In this document: in pieces, positions 5,656 through 14,339 of the stretch
Position numbering within the stretch: position 1 is the stretch's first letter
Layout of the letters: each line of letters opens with the position of its first letter
DNA from: DASVCS01 sp036381495
Lineage (GTDB): Bacteria; Gemmatimonadota; Gemmatimonadetes; Longimicrobiales; RSA9
Reading direction: 5' to 3'
DNA length: 25,553 bases
Assembly (NCBI GenBank): GCA_036381495.1
Contig: DASVCS010000095.1
Coordinates: forward strand, 1-25,553
Translations under genes and position numbers: made by a program
The notes under the pieces: model-generated
What the model saw: the letters and a program-made list of their open reading frames with translations, nothing else
Database searches by the model: none
What the model was told of the DNA's origin: nothing

Positions 5656-8604
5656 ATGCCCGAACCCGAGCTGCTGTGGCGGGCCGATGATCAGGCGGCG
5701 CGCCTTGCCGAGCTGACCGCCGCCGATCCGACGGTGAAGGAGCTGCCGCTGCGCCGTGACGTCCGCTCGCTCGGCATCCTGCTCGGCGAAACGCTGAAGG
5801 AGCAGGCGGGCACGGCGTTGTTCGAGGCGGTCGAAACGCTGCGCCACCTGCTGATCCGACGGCGGGAGCTGAACGGCGGCGGAGGTGCGGCCATGCCGGG
5901 CGCGCGGCGGCCGGAGGCTGATGACCGCGGGGATGAGACGCCGCGCGGCGATGCCGGTTCAGCGGAGGATCCGGCCGAGTTGCTCGCGCGGGCGGAATCG
6001 ATCGTCGCCGGCATGCCGGTCGAAGAGGCACACCGGCTGACGCGCGCCTTCGCCTTCTACTTCGAGCTGACGAACCTCGCGGAGACGAACCATCGCAAGC
6101 GGCGGCGGCGCGCGGCGGAGATCATCCCCGGCTATCCCGTCCAGCCGGGGACGTTCCGCGGCACGCTCGAACGCATGCGCGAGGCGGGCGTCGATGCGGA
6201 TGGCGTGCGCGCCTGGCTGGATCGGATCGAGGTCGTACCGGTCTTCACCGCGCATCCGACGGAGGTGGCGCGGCGGACCGTGCGCTTCAAACGCGGTCGC
6301 ATTGCCGAGGCGCTCGAGCGGCTGGACCGCCTGCCACTCACCGACCACGAGGCCGCGGAGCAGCAGAAGGCGATCGCGGCCGAGATCGCCGCGCTCTGGC
6401 AGACCGACGAGGTCCGCCGCCGCCGGCCGACCGTGGACGACGAGATCCGGATGGGACTCGACTACTACCGCACCGTCCTGATCGATACGCTCCCCGCGGT
6501 CTACGACGACATGGCCGCCACGTTCCACGACGTCTTCGGCAGCGCGGTCGCGCCCCGAGAGCTACCCGTCGTGGTTCGCTTCGGCTCCTGGATCGGCGGC
6601 GACCGGGACGGCAACCCTCGCGTCACGCCCGAGTCGACGCGGGATGCACTCGCGCTGGCGCGCCGCACGATCCTCGACCACTACCTGCACACGCTCGAAG
6701 CGCTGCTCGAGCGACTCTCCTCCTCGGAACGCCAGGTCCCGATCTCGGCCGAGCTGCGACGCGCGATCGACCACTACGCCGCCACGCTCACCACGCCCGA
6801 TCCCACACCGCCCGCACACTCGCCCTTCGAGCCGTACCGCCGCTTCGTGACGCACCTCTGGCGGCGGCTCCGCGCCGCCCGCGACGAGCCCGGACACCAC
6901 GACGCCTACCCCGATGCCGGCGCGTTCACCGCCGACCTCGCGATCATGCGCCGCAGCCTGAGCGAACACGCGGGCGACCGCATCGCGCGCCGCGCCATCG
7001 ACCCGCTCATCCGCCAGGTCGAGACGTTCGGCTTCCACCTCCACACACTCGACATTCGCGAACACGCACGCGTCCACGCCCGCGCCGTCGCCGAACTGCG
7101 ACACGGCGCGACAGCGCTGGATGCCGCCGGCGACACGACCGCCACCACCGGCCATGCAACCACCGGCGCGGCGGACGAGACGGCGGCCGCCCGCCGGCCG
7201 AGCGCCGAGCCGACACCGCCATCCACCCCCGCGCAGACACCGCGACCGTCCCCCGACACGATCCGCCTCCTCGACACACTCCGCACGATCGCGGAGCTGA
7301 AACGCGCCTTCCCGCCCGAGGCGATCCGTAACTACGTCATCAGCGGCGCCGCATCCGCCGACGACTGCCGCACCGTCCTGTGGCTCGCGGAACTGTGCGG
7401 CGTCAAGGTCACCGGCGATGGATCCGACCCCGGCCTGATGCCCGTCCCGCTCTTCGAGTCCATTGAAGCCCTGCGTCGCTGCCCCGACATCTGCCACGCA
7501 CTCTGGACCGCGCCGGACTACCAGCCCTACCTCGACTCCTGGGGCCGCCACCAGGAGGTCATGCTCGGCTACTCCGACTCGAACAAGGACGGCGGCATGC
7601 TCACCTCGCTCTGGGAGATCTACAAGGCGCACCGCGCACTCCACCGCGTCGCGCGGGAAACGAGCGTCACCCTCCGCATCTTCCACGGACGCGGCGGCAC
7701 CGTCGGCCGCGGCGGCGGCCCGACCCACCGCGCCATCACCGCACAACCGGCCGGCGCCTTCCAGGGCGCCATCCGCATCACCGAGCAGGGCGAGGTCCTG
7801 AACTGGAAGTACGCCGACCCGATCCTCGCGAGCCGCTCGCTCGAACTCATGGTCGCCGCGTCCCTCGACGCACTCGCCCGCCCCGGCGCCCGGGAAGCAC
7901 CCGCCGAGGCCGCCTGGGAAGACGCGATGGAGACGCTCTCCGCAGACGCCTTCGCCTGCTACCGCGAAAGGATCGCCGACAACCCCGACATCCCCCCGTA
8001 CTTCGAGGCCGCCACACCCGTCCGCGAACTCGATCTCGTCCGCATCGGGTCCCGGCCCGCACGACGCGGCGCAAGCCGCGGCCTCGGCGAACTGCGCGCC
8101 ATCCCCTGGGTCTTCGGGTGGATGCAGAGCCGCCACGTGCTCCCCGCATGGTTCGGCGTCGGCCACGCACTCGAACGCTTCGCCGCCCAGGGTGAGGCGC
8201 ACGAGCGCCTCCTGCGAGACATGATGCAGCACTTCCCCTTCTTCGACGACCTCATCCGCAATGTCGAGATGGGACTCGCCAAGGCCGACCTCGGCATCGC
8301 TCGCCTCTACGCCGGCCTCGTCCCCGACACCGCCATGGGCGAGCGCGTCTTCACCATGATCGAAGACGAATTCCAACGTACCATCCGCGCCGTCCTCCAC
8401 GTCACCGGCCAATCCCGCGTCCTCGAAACCAACCCGGTGCTCGAACGCTCGATCCGCCTGCGCAACCCCTACGTCGACCCGATGAGCCTGATCCAGGTCG
8501 ACCTGCTCCGCCGCCGCCGCGCCGGCGCGACCGATGAGCGCCTCGACGACGCACTCGCCGCGACCATCAACGGGATCGCCGCCGGGTTGCGCAACACGGG
8601 GTAG
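5656..8604 (+). CDS. ppc: Phosphoenolpyruvate carboxylase
   Basis: Catalyses phosphoenolpyruvate plus bicarbonate to oxaloacetate and phosphate, replenishing the citric acid cycle in the cytoplasm. All diagnostic blocks are present: VFTAHPTE (H200, equivalent of E. coli H138), GSWIGGDRDGNP, LGYSDSNKDGG (K644), GRGGTVGRGGGP (R679 and R685, the second matching E. coli R587), IGSRPARRG and RAIPWVFGWMQSR. The C-terminal LRNTG keeps the Asn that in E. coli belongs to the aspartate/malate inhibition site. At 982 residues it is about 100 longer than the E. coli enzyme. The excess is an N-terminal tail, a Gly/Asp-rich insert near residues 75-110, and a Thr/Pro/Ala-rich stretch near 475-540. The start is uncertain: an in-frame GTG at 5602 would add 18 residues, and neither start has a clear Shine-Dalgarno sequence; the ATG is preferred because the protein reads naturally from MPEPELLWRA. 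Confidence 0.97.
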   Translation: MPEPELLWRADDQAARLAELTAADPTVKELPLRRDVRSLGILLGETLKEQAGTALFEAVETLRHLLIRRRELNGGGGAAMPGARRPEADDRGDETPRGDAGSAEDPAELLARAESIVAGMPVEEAHRLTRAFAFYFELTNLAETNHRKRRRRAAEIIPGYPVQPGTFRGTLERMREAGVDADGVRAWLDRIEVVPVFTAHPTEVARRTVRFKRGRIAEALERLDRLPLTDHEAAEQQKAIAAEIAALWQTDEVRRRRPTVDDEIRMGLDYYRTVLIDTLPAVYDDMAATFHDVFGSAVAPRELPVVVRFGSWIGGDRDGNPRVTPESTRDALALARRTILDHYLHTLEALLERLSSSERQVPISAELRRAIDHYAATLTTPDPTPPAHSPFEPYRRFVTHLWRRLRAARDEPGHHDAYPDAGAFTADLAIMRRSLSEHAGDRIARRAIDPLIRQVETFGFHLHTLDIREHARVHARAVAELRHGATALDAAGDTTATTGHATTGAADETAAARRPSAEPTPPSTPAQTPRPSPDTIRLLDTLRTIAELKRAFPPEAIRNYVISGAASADDCRTVLWLAELCGVKVTGDGSDPGLMPVPLFESIEALRRCPDICHALWTAPDYQPYLDSWGRHQEVMLGYSDSNKDGGMLTSLWEIYKAHRALHRVARETSVTLRIFHGRGGTVGRGGGPTHRAITAQPAGAFQGAIRITEQGEVLNWKYADPILASRSLELMVAASLDALARPGAREAPAEAAWEDAMETLSADAFACYRERIADNPDIPPYFEAATPVRELDLVRIGSRPARRGASRGLGELRAIPWVFGWMQSRHVLPAWFGVGHALERFAAQGEAHERLLRDMMQHFPFFDDLIRNVEMGLAKADLGIARLYAGLVPDTAMGERVFTMIEDEFQRTIRAVLHVTGQSRVLETNPVLERSIRLRNPYVDPMSLIQVDLLRRRRAGATDERLDDALAATINGIAAGLRNTG

Positions 8605-8622
8605 CGCGGCGACGCCCACCTC

Positions 8623-8651
8623 TTGACGCCTCCCGGCCCGCCTGCTAAAAT
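8623..8651 (+). promoter_or_regulatory. Sigma70-type promoter upstream of the CBM9/DUF5916 gene
   Basis: TTGACG (8623-8628) and TAAAAT (8646-8651) are separated by exactly 17 bases, five of six matches to each consensus hexamer, in a small AT-rich island of otherwise GC-rich DNA. Transcription would begin near 8658, leaving a leader of about 210 bases before the ATG at 8868. That leader contains one strong hairpin, CCGGCCG (8764-8770) with CGGCCGG (8777-8783) and a six-base loop, but no riboswitch class I can recognise. Confidence 0.75.
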
Positions 8652-8677
8652 CTCAACCGACTGCTGAATTTTTAGCA
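8643..8677. promoter_or_regulatory. Inverted repeat overlapping the -10 box, possible operator
   Basis: TGCTAAAA (8643-8650) and TTTTAGCA (8670-8677) form a perfect 8-bp inverted repeat with a 19-base spacer. It covers the -10 element and the predicted start of transcription, the place where a dimeric repressor would block RNA polymerase. The cognate regulator is not identifiable. Confidence 0.5.
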
Positions 8678-8867
8678 TTCGCCCCGGTCGGGGGGTGGGT
8701 GCGGAGCCGCGAATACGGATGTTTCGAGCGGATCGACGAGATCGCGGCTGCGCCTGGGGCCGCCGGCCGGCATCACGGCCGGCCGTTTGGCGGAGCGTGC
8801 CGGCGGCATCCCAACCCTTTCCGCCCTTGAAGTGTCCAACCCGGTATCTCGGGGAAAGGAACAGCCG

Positions 8868-11429
8868 ATGCACGCGACCGCGATCATAGCTCTGACGCTC
8901 ACGCTTTGGGGTGCTGCGCCGCTGCCGCGGCAGGCGGCAACGCCCGGACCGCAATCCCTGCCCGACGTTGCGATGGCGCGGCGCGCGGATGAGCCGCCCG
9001 CGATCGACGGCCGTGCCGATGACGCGGTGTGGCGGACGGCGCCCACGTTCTCGGACTTCCGGCAGTTCGATCCGCGCATAGGGGCGGACCCGTCGCTCCG
9101 GACCGCCTTCCAGGTGGCGTACGACGACGACAACCTGTACGTCTACGTGCGCGCCTACGACCCGCACCCGGACAGCATCATGCACGCGCTGACGCGGCGG
9201 GATGTCCGGGGGCCATCGGACCAGCTCAAAGTCATCATCGACTCGTACGACGACCGTCGTTCGGGCTTCGAGTTCGCCGTCAATCCGGACGGGGTGAAGC
9301 GCGACTACGCGATGTACGACGACAGCCGGGAAGATGGGTCGTGGGACGCCGTGTGGGAAGTGGCGACGGCCGTCGATTCGCTCGGCTGGACGGCCGAGTT
9401 CCGCATCCCGCTCTCGCAGTTGCGCTACGTGGACGCGCCGAGCCACACGTTCGGCTTCGGCATCTGGCGGGACATCGAACGGTACCGGGAACGCGTCGCG
9501 TGGCCCGCGTTCGACCCGACCCAGACCGGCCTGGTCTCGCAGCTCGGCCGGTTGGCCGGCCTTGAGGGGATCCGCTCCGCGCGCGCACTCGAGCTGACAC
9601 CGTACATGGTGACGAAGAACGTCACGCGCGCCGCGGGCGCCGGCGAGTTCGAGAGGGCGCAGACGGTTTCCGGCGGAGTCGACCTGAAATACGGGATCAC
9701 GCCGAACGTGACACTCGATGCGACGGTGAACCCTGACTTCGGGCAGGTCGAGGCCGACCCCGCGGTGCTCAACCTGACGGCATTCGAGACGTTCTTCCCG
9801 TAGCGGCGGCCGTTCTTCGTGGAAGGGACGGGGATCTACCAGTTCGCGTTGAATTGCTACATCGTCGTGGACTGCAACACGAACGAGGGGCTCTTCTACT
9901 CGCGGCGCATTGGCCGTGCGCCGACGCTGCTCGGCGTCTACGGCGATGCCACGACGCCGACGGCGACGCCGATCCTCGCGGCGGCGAAGCTGACGGGCCG
10001 CACGGAGGGCGGTCTCTCGTTCGGCGTGCTGGATGCGCTCACGCCGCGCGTGGCGGGCGTCGATGACCGGACCGTCGAGCCGCGCACGAATTACGCGGTC
10101 TTCCGCGTTCGCCAGGACCTGCGCGGGGGCGAAGCCGGCGTGAGCTGGATCGCGACGGCCGTGAACCGGTCGCTGGACGAGTGGACCGGGCCGGTGCTCC
10201 ACGGCAGTGCGTACGTGACGGGCGTGAGTTTCCGCAATCGGTTCGGCGGCGGGAACTACGAGGTGGCGGGTTCGGCCGCGGCCTCACGCGTGGCCGGCAG
10301 CCCCGAGGCGATTCTGCGGACGCAGCGCAGCGCCGTGCACTATTACCAGCAGCCGGGCGATGACCCGACGGTGGACCCCGCGCGCACCTCGCTCACGGGC
10401 CACGCCGAGCAGATCAAGTTCGGGAAATACGGCGGCGGTATCACGCGCTTCGAGACGAGCCTGATCCATCAGTCCGCCGGCTTCGAGGTCAACGACCTGG
10501 GATTCCTCCGCCGTGCGGATGTCGTGGACTGGAGCACCTGGGCCGCGCTCAACTTCTTCGCACCGCGCTGGATCTACCGGTGGGTGCGGTTCAACGCCAA
10601 TCACTGGGAGACCTGGAACACCTCGGGGCTCCGGCTCGAGAACGCGTGGAACGTCAACGCGCACATGGGGCTGAAGAACAACTGGGACGTGCACGCGGGC
10701 GTCACGCTCGGCCGACTGGGCGCGAGCTTCTGTGACCGGTGCACCCGCGGCGGGCCGCCGCTCCGCTCGTCGCGCGGGATCTTTCCGTGGTTCGGCATCA
10801 ACGGCGACAGCCGCCGAATGATCGTGCCATCACTGTGGATCAACCTGTCGTACACCGATGAGGGCCGCACCCGCAACGCGTCGTTCAGCCCGAGCGTTTC
10901 ACTCCGCTTCTCGACCCGGTTCCAGGCCTCGATCGGCGCCGACATCACGAAAGACCACGAACACACCCAGTGGTACGGCAACATCACGGATGATGCCGGC
11001 GTGACGCATTACACGTTCGCGCACCTCGATCAGCGCACCATCGCGCTGAGCACGCGCATCAACTACACGGCCACGCCCGACCTGACCTTCGAGTTCTACG
11101 GTCAACCGTTCGTGAGCACGGGCACGTACTCGGCGTTCCGGGAGCTGAGCGCCACCCCGGGCGCCGAGTCCTACGACGATCGCTTCCAGCCGTTCGCGGC
11201 GCCCGCCGGCGCGAGCACCGCTTTCAAGTTCGCCCAGCTCCGCACCAACGCGGTGCTGCGCTGGGAGTACCGGCCGGGCTCGACCATCTACCTGGTCTGG
11301 GCACACGGCCGCCAGGCCTCCCTGGAGGACCCCTCGCACCAGTCGTGGAGCGACGACTACCGCGACCTCTTCGGCCTCCACCCCGACAACACGTTCCTCA
11401 TCAAGGTCGCGTACTGGTTGAACCGGTAG
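8868..11429 (+). pseudogene. CBM9-like / DUF5916 outer-membrane-type protein, interrupted by in-frame TAG
   Basis: The reading frame begins at the ATG at 8868 after AAAGGA, encodes a signal peptide, then a CBM9-like domain (PPAIDGRADDAVWRTAPTFS through about residue 230), then a DUF5916 region rich in alternating strands to the end (FLIKVAYWLNR), as expected for a beta-barrel. At 9801-9803 a TAG replaces the codon for a glutamate that family members usually carry in the motif FFPExRPFFVEG: here the text reads TFFP, stop, RRPFFVEG. Both halves are in the same frame with no insertion or deletion, so one base change (GAG to TAG) explains it. With the stop ignored the protein would be 853 residues, a normal family length. 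TAG ends several other genes here (M28, ppc, infC), so recoding is unlikely. It is either a recent nonsense mutation or a sequencing error; the upstream piece alone would be 311 residues. Confidence 0.85.
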
Positions 11430-11451
11430 GCGGTACTGCGGTGTCGGAGCC

Positions 11452-11523
11452 GGGGGTCGGGACCGGTGTTCCCGATCCCGACCCCCGTCCCGAACCCATC
11501 CCGGGGCGCCGGAGGCGCCCCGG
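11452..11523. terminator. Double hairpin between convergent genes, with hexamer register
   Basis: GGGGGTCGGGA (11452-11462) pairs with TCCCGACCCCC (11476-11486), an 11-bp perfect stem. A second perfect 10-bp stem follows, CCGGGGCGCC (11501-11510) with GGCGCCCCGG (11514-11523) and a GGA loop. The sequence between them repeats CCCGAN-type units every six bases. It sits between the ends of two converging genes, where a bidirectional terminator is expected. Confidence 0.65.
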
Positions 11524-11534
11524 GCTCGGGCTCA

Positions 11535-14006
11535 CTACCGTTCCGGATCCAGCGCCCGGTCGATGCGGACCAACACGTCCTGGAGGTGCAGCCGCGTCGC
11601 GCGGTCCGGCGCGCGGCGGATCGCACGGGTGACCTCGCCGCGCAGCGCGACGAGTTCGCCCCGCACGAACGGCCGGATGTCCGACTGGCTGACGTCCACC
11701 TCCGTGTCCCTGTTGAAGCGCCGGAACTGCGCCGGCGGCTCCTCGGGCTCCTGGTTCAGCAGGAAGTCCATGCGCTCGATATAGCCGCGCTGGAGGTTGC
11801 GCCGGAAGACGTCGATCGAGCGGCCGCTCTCGAGCTCGCTCCAGATCGAGGCGCGCAGGTCGGCGAGCATCTCGCCCAGCGTGTACGCGTCATCCCCTTC
11901 GAGCGCACCCGCCTCGATGAGCCGCTGCAACCGCGGCGGACTCAGGACCTGATCGACGGCCCGCACCTGGAGTTGCCGGATCCGCTCGACCGCACCCGCC
12001 GGCTCGATCCGGCTCAGGATCTCCTCATCGAGCATCCATTTCGGCGTCTGGAAGACCTGCGTATCCAGGTACGCCATGGCCTCGCGCTGCGTCTCCTCGG
12101 GGACCGGCTCGTAGACCGGACCCGGCTGGTCGTAGGTCTTCCGGACGTAGTAGACGCCCCCGATGTTGGTCACCACGTGACCGAGATAGCGGTTCCACTG
12201 GCCGATCACCTGGCCGTACAGCTCCTCGAGCTGGTCGTACGGCTCGCCCTCCCGGTAGCTCCATTCGATCAGGTGCGGGATCAGCCGCTTCAGGTTCGCG
12301 ATTCCGTACGTGCTCGCCTTCATCGCGTTCGCGCCGATCGCCTCGGTCAGTGAACTGGGGTCGTAGCGGCTGGGATCACCGAAGCGGTACATCGGATCGC
12401 CCTCGTGCTCCTTGACCAGCGCGTTCAGCGCCGGGCGCTCCTCCTCGGGCGTGTCCGCGCCCGGCACCGGGCCGTAGCCCCAGCGGATCGCGTAGATGTC
12501 GTACGGCCCGATCATCGGCATGAAGCACGTGTCGTCTCCGGGCTGCGCCACGTAGTTGAAGCGGGCGTAGTCCATGATCGAGGGCGCCGTGCCCATGCGG
12601 CAGGTGAAGGTGGTGCGCAGCGAGTCGACGGGGTAGGCGGCGCTCGCCTTCATGTTGTGGGGCAGCCCGAGCGTGTGGCCGACCTCGTGCGCGGCCACGA
12701 AGCTGATCAGCTTGCCCATCACCGAGTCGGCGAACTCGATGCCTCGCGCCTCCGGATTGGCTGCGGCGGTCTGGATGAAGTACCAGTTGCGCAGCAGGTT
12801 CATCACGTTGTGATACCAGCCGATGTCGCTCTCGAGGATCTCGCCCGTGCGGGGATCCGAGATGTGGGGGCCGTACGCGTTCTGGGTCTGCGACGAGAAG
12901 TAGCGGACGACGGAGTAGCGCACGTCCTCGGGGCTGAACTCGGGGTCCTCCTCGGGGGTGGGCGGGTCCTTCGCGATGATCGCGTTGCGGAAGCCCGCGG
13001 CCTCGAAGGCCTTCTGCCACATCTCGATGCCGCGCTTGATGTAGGGCCGCCACTTCATGGGCGTGGCCGGGTCGATGTAGTAGACAATGGGCTTGACGGG
13101 ATCGACCACCTCGCCGCGCAGCCAGGCCGCGCGGTCGGTGGGTTCGAGCCGCCAGCGCGCGATGTAGCAGCGTTCGGCCGCCTTCTGTACATCCAGGCCG
13201 TAATCGATGTGCTCGACGCTGAAGAACCCGACGCGCTCATCGCAGAGCCGGGGCCGCATCGGGTCGGCGGGGAGCAGCACCATCGAGTGGTTCATCTCGA
13301 CCGAGATGGTACCCGTCGAGGGGTTGGATGGGGGTTCCCCGGAGTTGTAGGTCAGAACGGCGCGGACCTCGACGTTCTCGGGGAAGCTCTTGGCCCAGCG
13401 CAGGAACGAGCGGTCGCGGTCGAGGCTGCGGATCTCGAAGCGTTCGCGGGTGCCGCGCGAGAGTCCGAGTGCCGGCACATCCGTGGTGTAGAGCTCGGTC
13501 GCGTCGATGACGACGCCGGCGCTGTCGGGCGTGATCGCCTCGATGTCGAAGCTCGCGATGACCGGGCCGAAGTTCGAGTTGCTCACCGCGCGGAAGATCG
13601 GCAGCGAGTCCGCGGCCACGTTGTCGAACGAGATCACGCGCAACAGGATGCGGTCATCCACGCGCTGCCACCGCACGACCTGCGTGTTCACCTCTTCGCC
13701 GCCGTACCCCAGGTTGTCCGCGGTCCGCGCCGTACGACTGACCAGCAGCATGTCCCGGCCGAGGACGCTGTCGGGGATCTCGTAAAGCAGCTTGCCGTCC
13801 ACGCGGTGGACGGTGAACAGGCCATCATCGGACTGCGCATCGGCAGGGACGACCTCGTCGTAGGGTTTGGGACCCTCGTCGTTGTGGCCGGCCGACCTGC
13901 GCGGCGGACCCGAGGGCGTCGGCTCTTCCGGCCCGCCGATGACGCTACAGGCGGAGAGCGCACCTGCCGCGCACACGAGGACCAGAAGCGTACGAATGCA
14001 TCGCAT
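11535..14006 (-). CDS. Zinc-dependent metalloprotease lipoprotein (DUF5117/DUF4953 type)
   Basis: An 823-residue predicted lipoprotein: the N terminus ends in the lipobox LSAC (Cys20), so it should be anchored in the envelope facing outward or into the periplasm. The catalytic site HEVGHTLGLPHN (H440, E441, H444, H450) is a metzincin-like HExxHxxGxxH zinc motif, followed by the conserved PSIMDYARFNY segment about 50 residues later, where metzincins have their Met-turn. Before it, WRPYIKRGIEMWQKAFEAAGF and SDIGWYHNVMN are typical of the large DUF4953/DUF5117 proteases of Bacteroidota, Gemmatimonadota and others. The long C-terminal helical region (about 600-823) is also family-typical. The ATG at 14006 follows AGGAGGAGGAAGGG; an open frame runs upstream to 15407 but that part is antisense to the histidine kinase. 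Substrates are unknown; protein scavenging is a reasonable inference with the M28 peptidases nearby. Confidence 0.95.
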   Translation of the reverse strand: MRCIRTLLVLVCAAGALSACSVIGGPEEPTPSGPPRRSAGHNDEGPKPYDEVVPADAQSDDGLFTVHRVDGKLLYEIPDSVLGRDMLLVSRTARTADNLGYGGEEVNTQVVRWQRVDDRILLRVISFDNVAADSLPIFRAVSNSNFGPVIASFDIEAITPDSAGVVIDATELYTTDVPALGLSRGTRERFEIRSLDRDRSFLRWAKSFPENVEVRAVLTYNSGEPPSNPSTGTISVEMNHSMVLLPADPMRPRLCDERVGFFSVEHIDYGLDVQKAAERCYIARWRLEPTDRAAWLRGEVVDPVKPIVYYIDPATPMKWRPYIKRGIEMWQKAFEAAGFRNAIIAKDPPTPEEDPEFSPEDVRYSVVRYFSSQTQNAYGPHISDPRTGEILESDIGWYHNVMNLLRNWYFIQTAAANPEARGIEFADSVMGKLISFVAAHEVGHTLGLPHNMKASAAYPVDSLRTTFTCRMGTAPSIMDYARFNYVAQPGDDTCFMPMIGPYDIYAIRWGYGPVPGADTPEEERPALNALVKEHEGDPMYRFGDPSRYDPSSLTEAIGANAMKASTYGIANLKRLIPHLIEWSYREGEPYDQLEELYGQVIGQWNRYLGHVVTNIGGVYYVRKTYDQPGPVYEPVPEETQREAMAYLDTQVFQTPKWMLDEEILSRIEPAGAVERIRQLQVRAVDQVLSPPRLQRLIEAGALEGDDAYTLGEMLADLRASIWSELESGRSIDVFRRNLQRGYIERMDFLLNQEPEEPPAQFRRFNRDTEVDVSQSDIRPFVRGELVALRGEVTRAIRRAPDRATRLHLQDVLVRIDRALDPER

Positions 14007-14339
14007 TGCCCTTCCTCCTCCTTCGGAGCATGGACTGGTTGGTGGTGGAAACCGGTGACACAACGGCGCGTTCGGCTGGACGGCCCGAGCCGGTCCGTGC
14101 GCGGCCGATGGGACCGTGCGGACGCGGGAAGCACAACAGTCGGACGGCGTTTCCTGCATAATGGCGCATTTCGCAGCGGCGCGAAAGGGCTGGGATGTGG
14201 CGGCCCGCTCGGCAGCCACCCACCCGCCGGCGGAGCGAGTGGCCGCCCTCCCCGCTCTGGGTGGCATGGGAGGTGCACGCGCGGCTCCACTCGCGGACGG
14301 CCGCGCCGGCCCCTGACCCACTCGTTCCCGCGAGGCCGC

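Noticed and set aside
6562..8619. Minus-strand frame of 685 codons opposite ppc
   Set aside because: A shadow frame caused by high GC at third positions; ppc on the plus strand has all catalytic motifs.
8652..8867. Riboswitch in the DUF5916 leader
   Set aside because: One strong hairpin is present, but no conserved core of a known class could be matched.
9801..9803. TAG read as an amino acid (stop codon recoding)
   Set aside because: TAG ends M28, ppc, the metalloprotease, infC and others in the window, and no recoding element was seen.
8469..10202. Minus-strand frame of 577 codons opposite the DUF5916 gene
   Set aside because: Composition is a mirror of the plus-strand gene, no start signal or family motif.
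12405..14339. Upstream extension of the histidine kinase frame by 645 codons
   Set aside because: This stretch is the antisense of the metalloprotease gene, whose own frame is clearly protein-coding.
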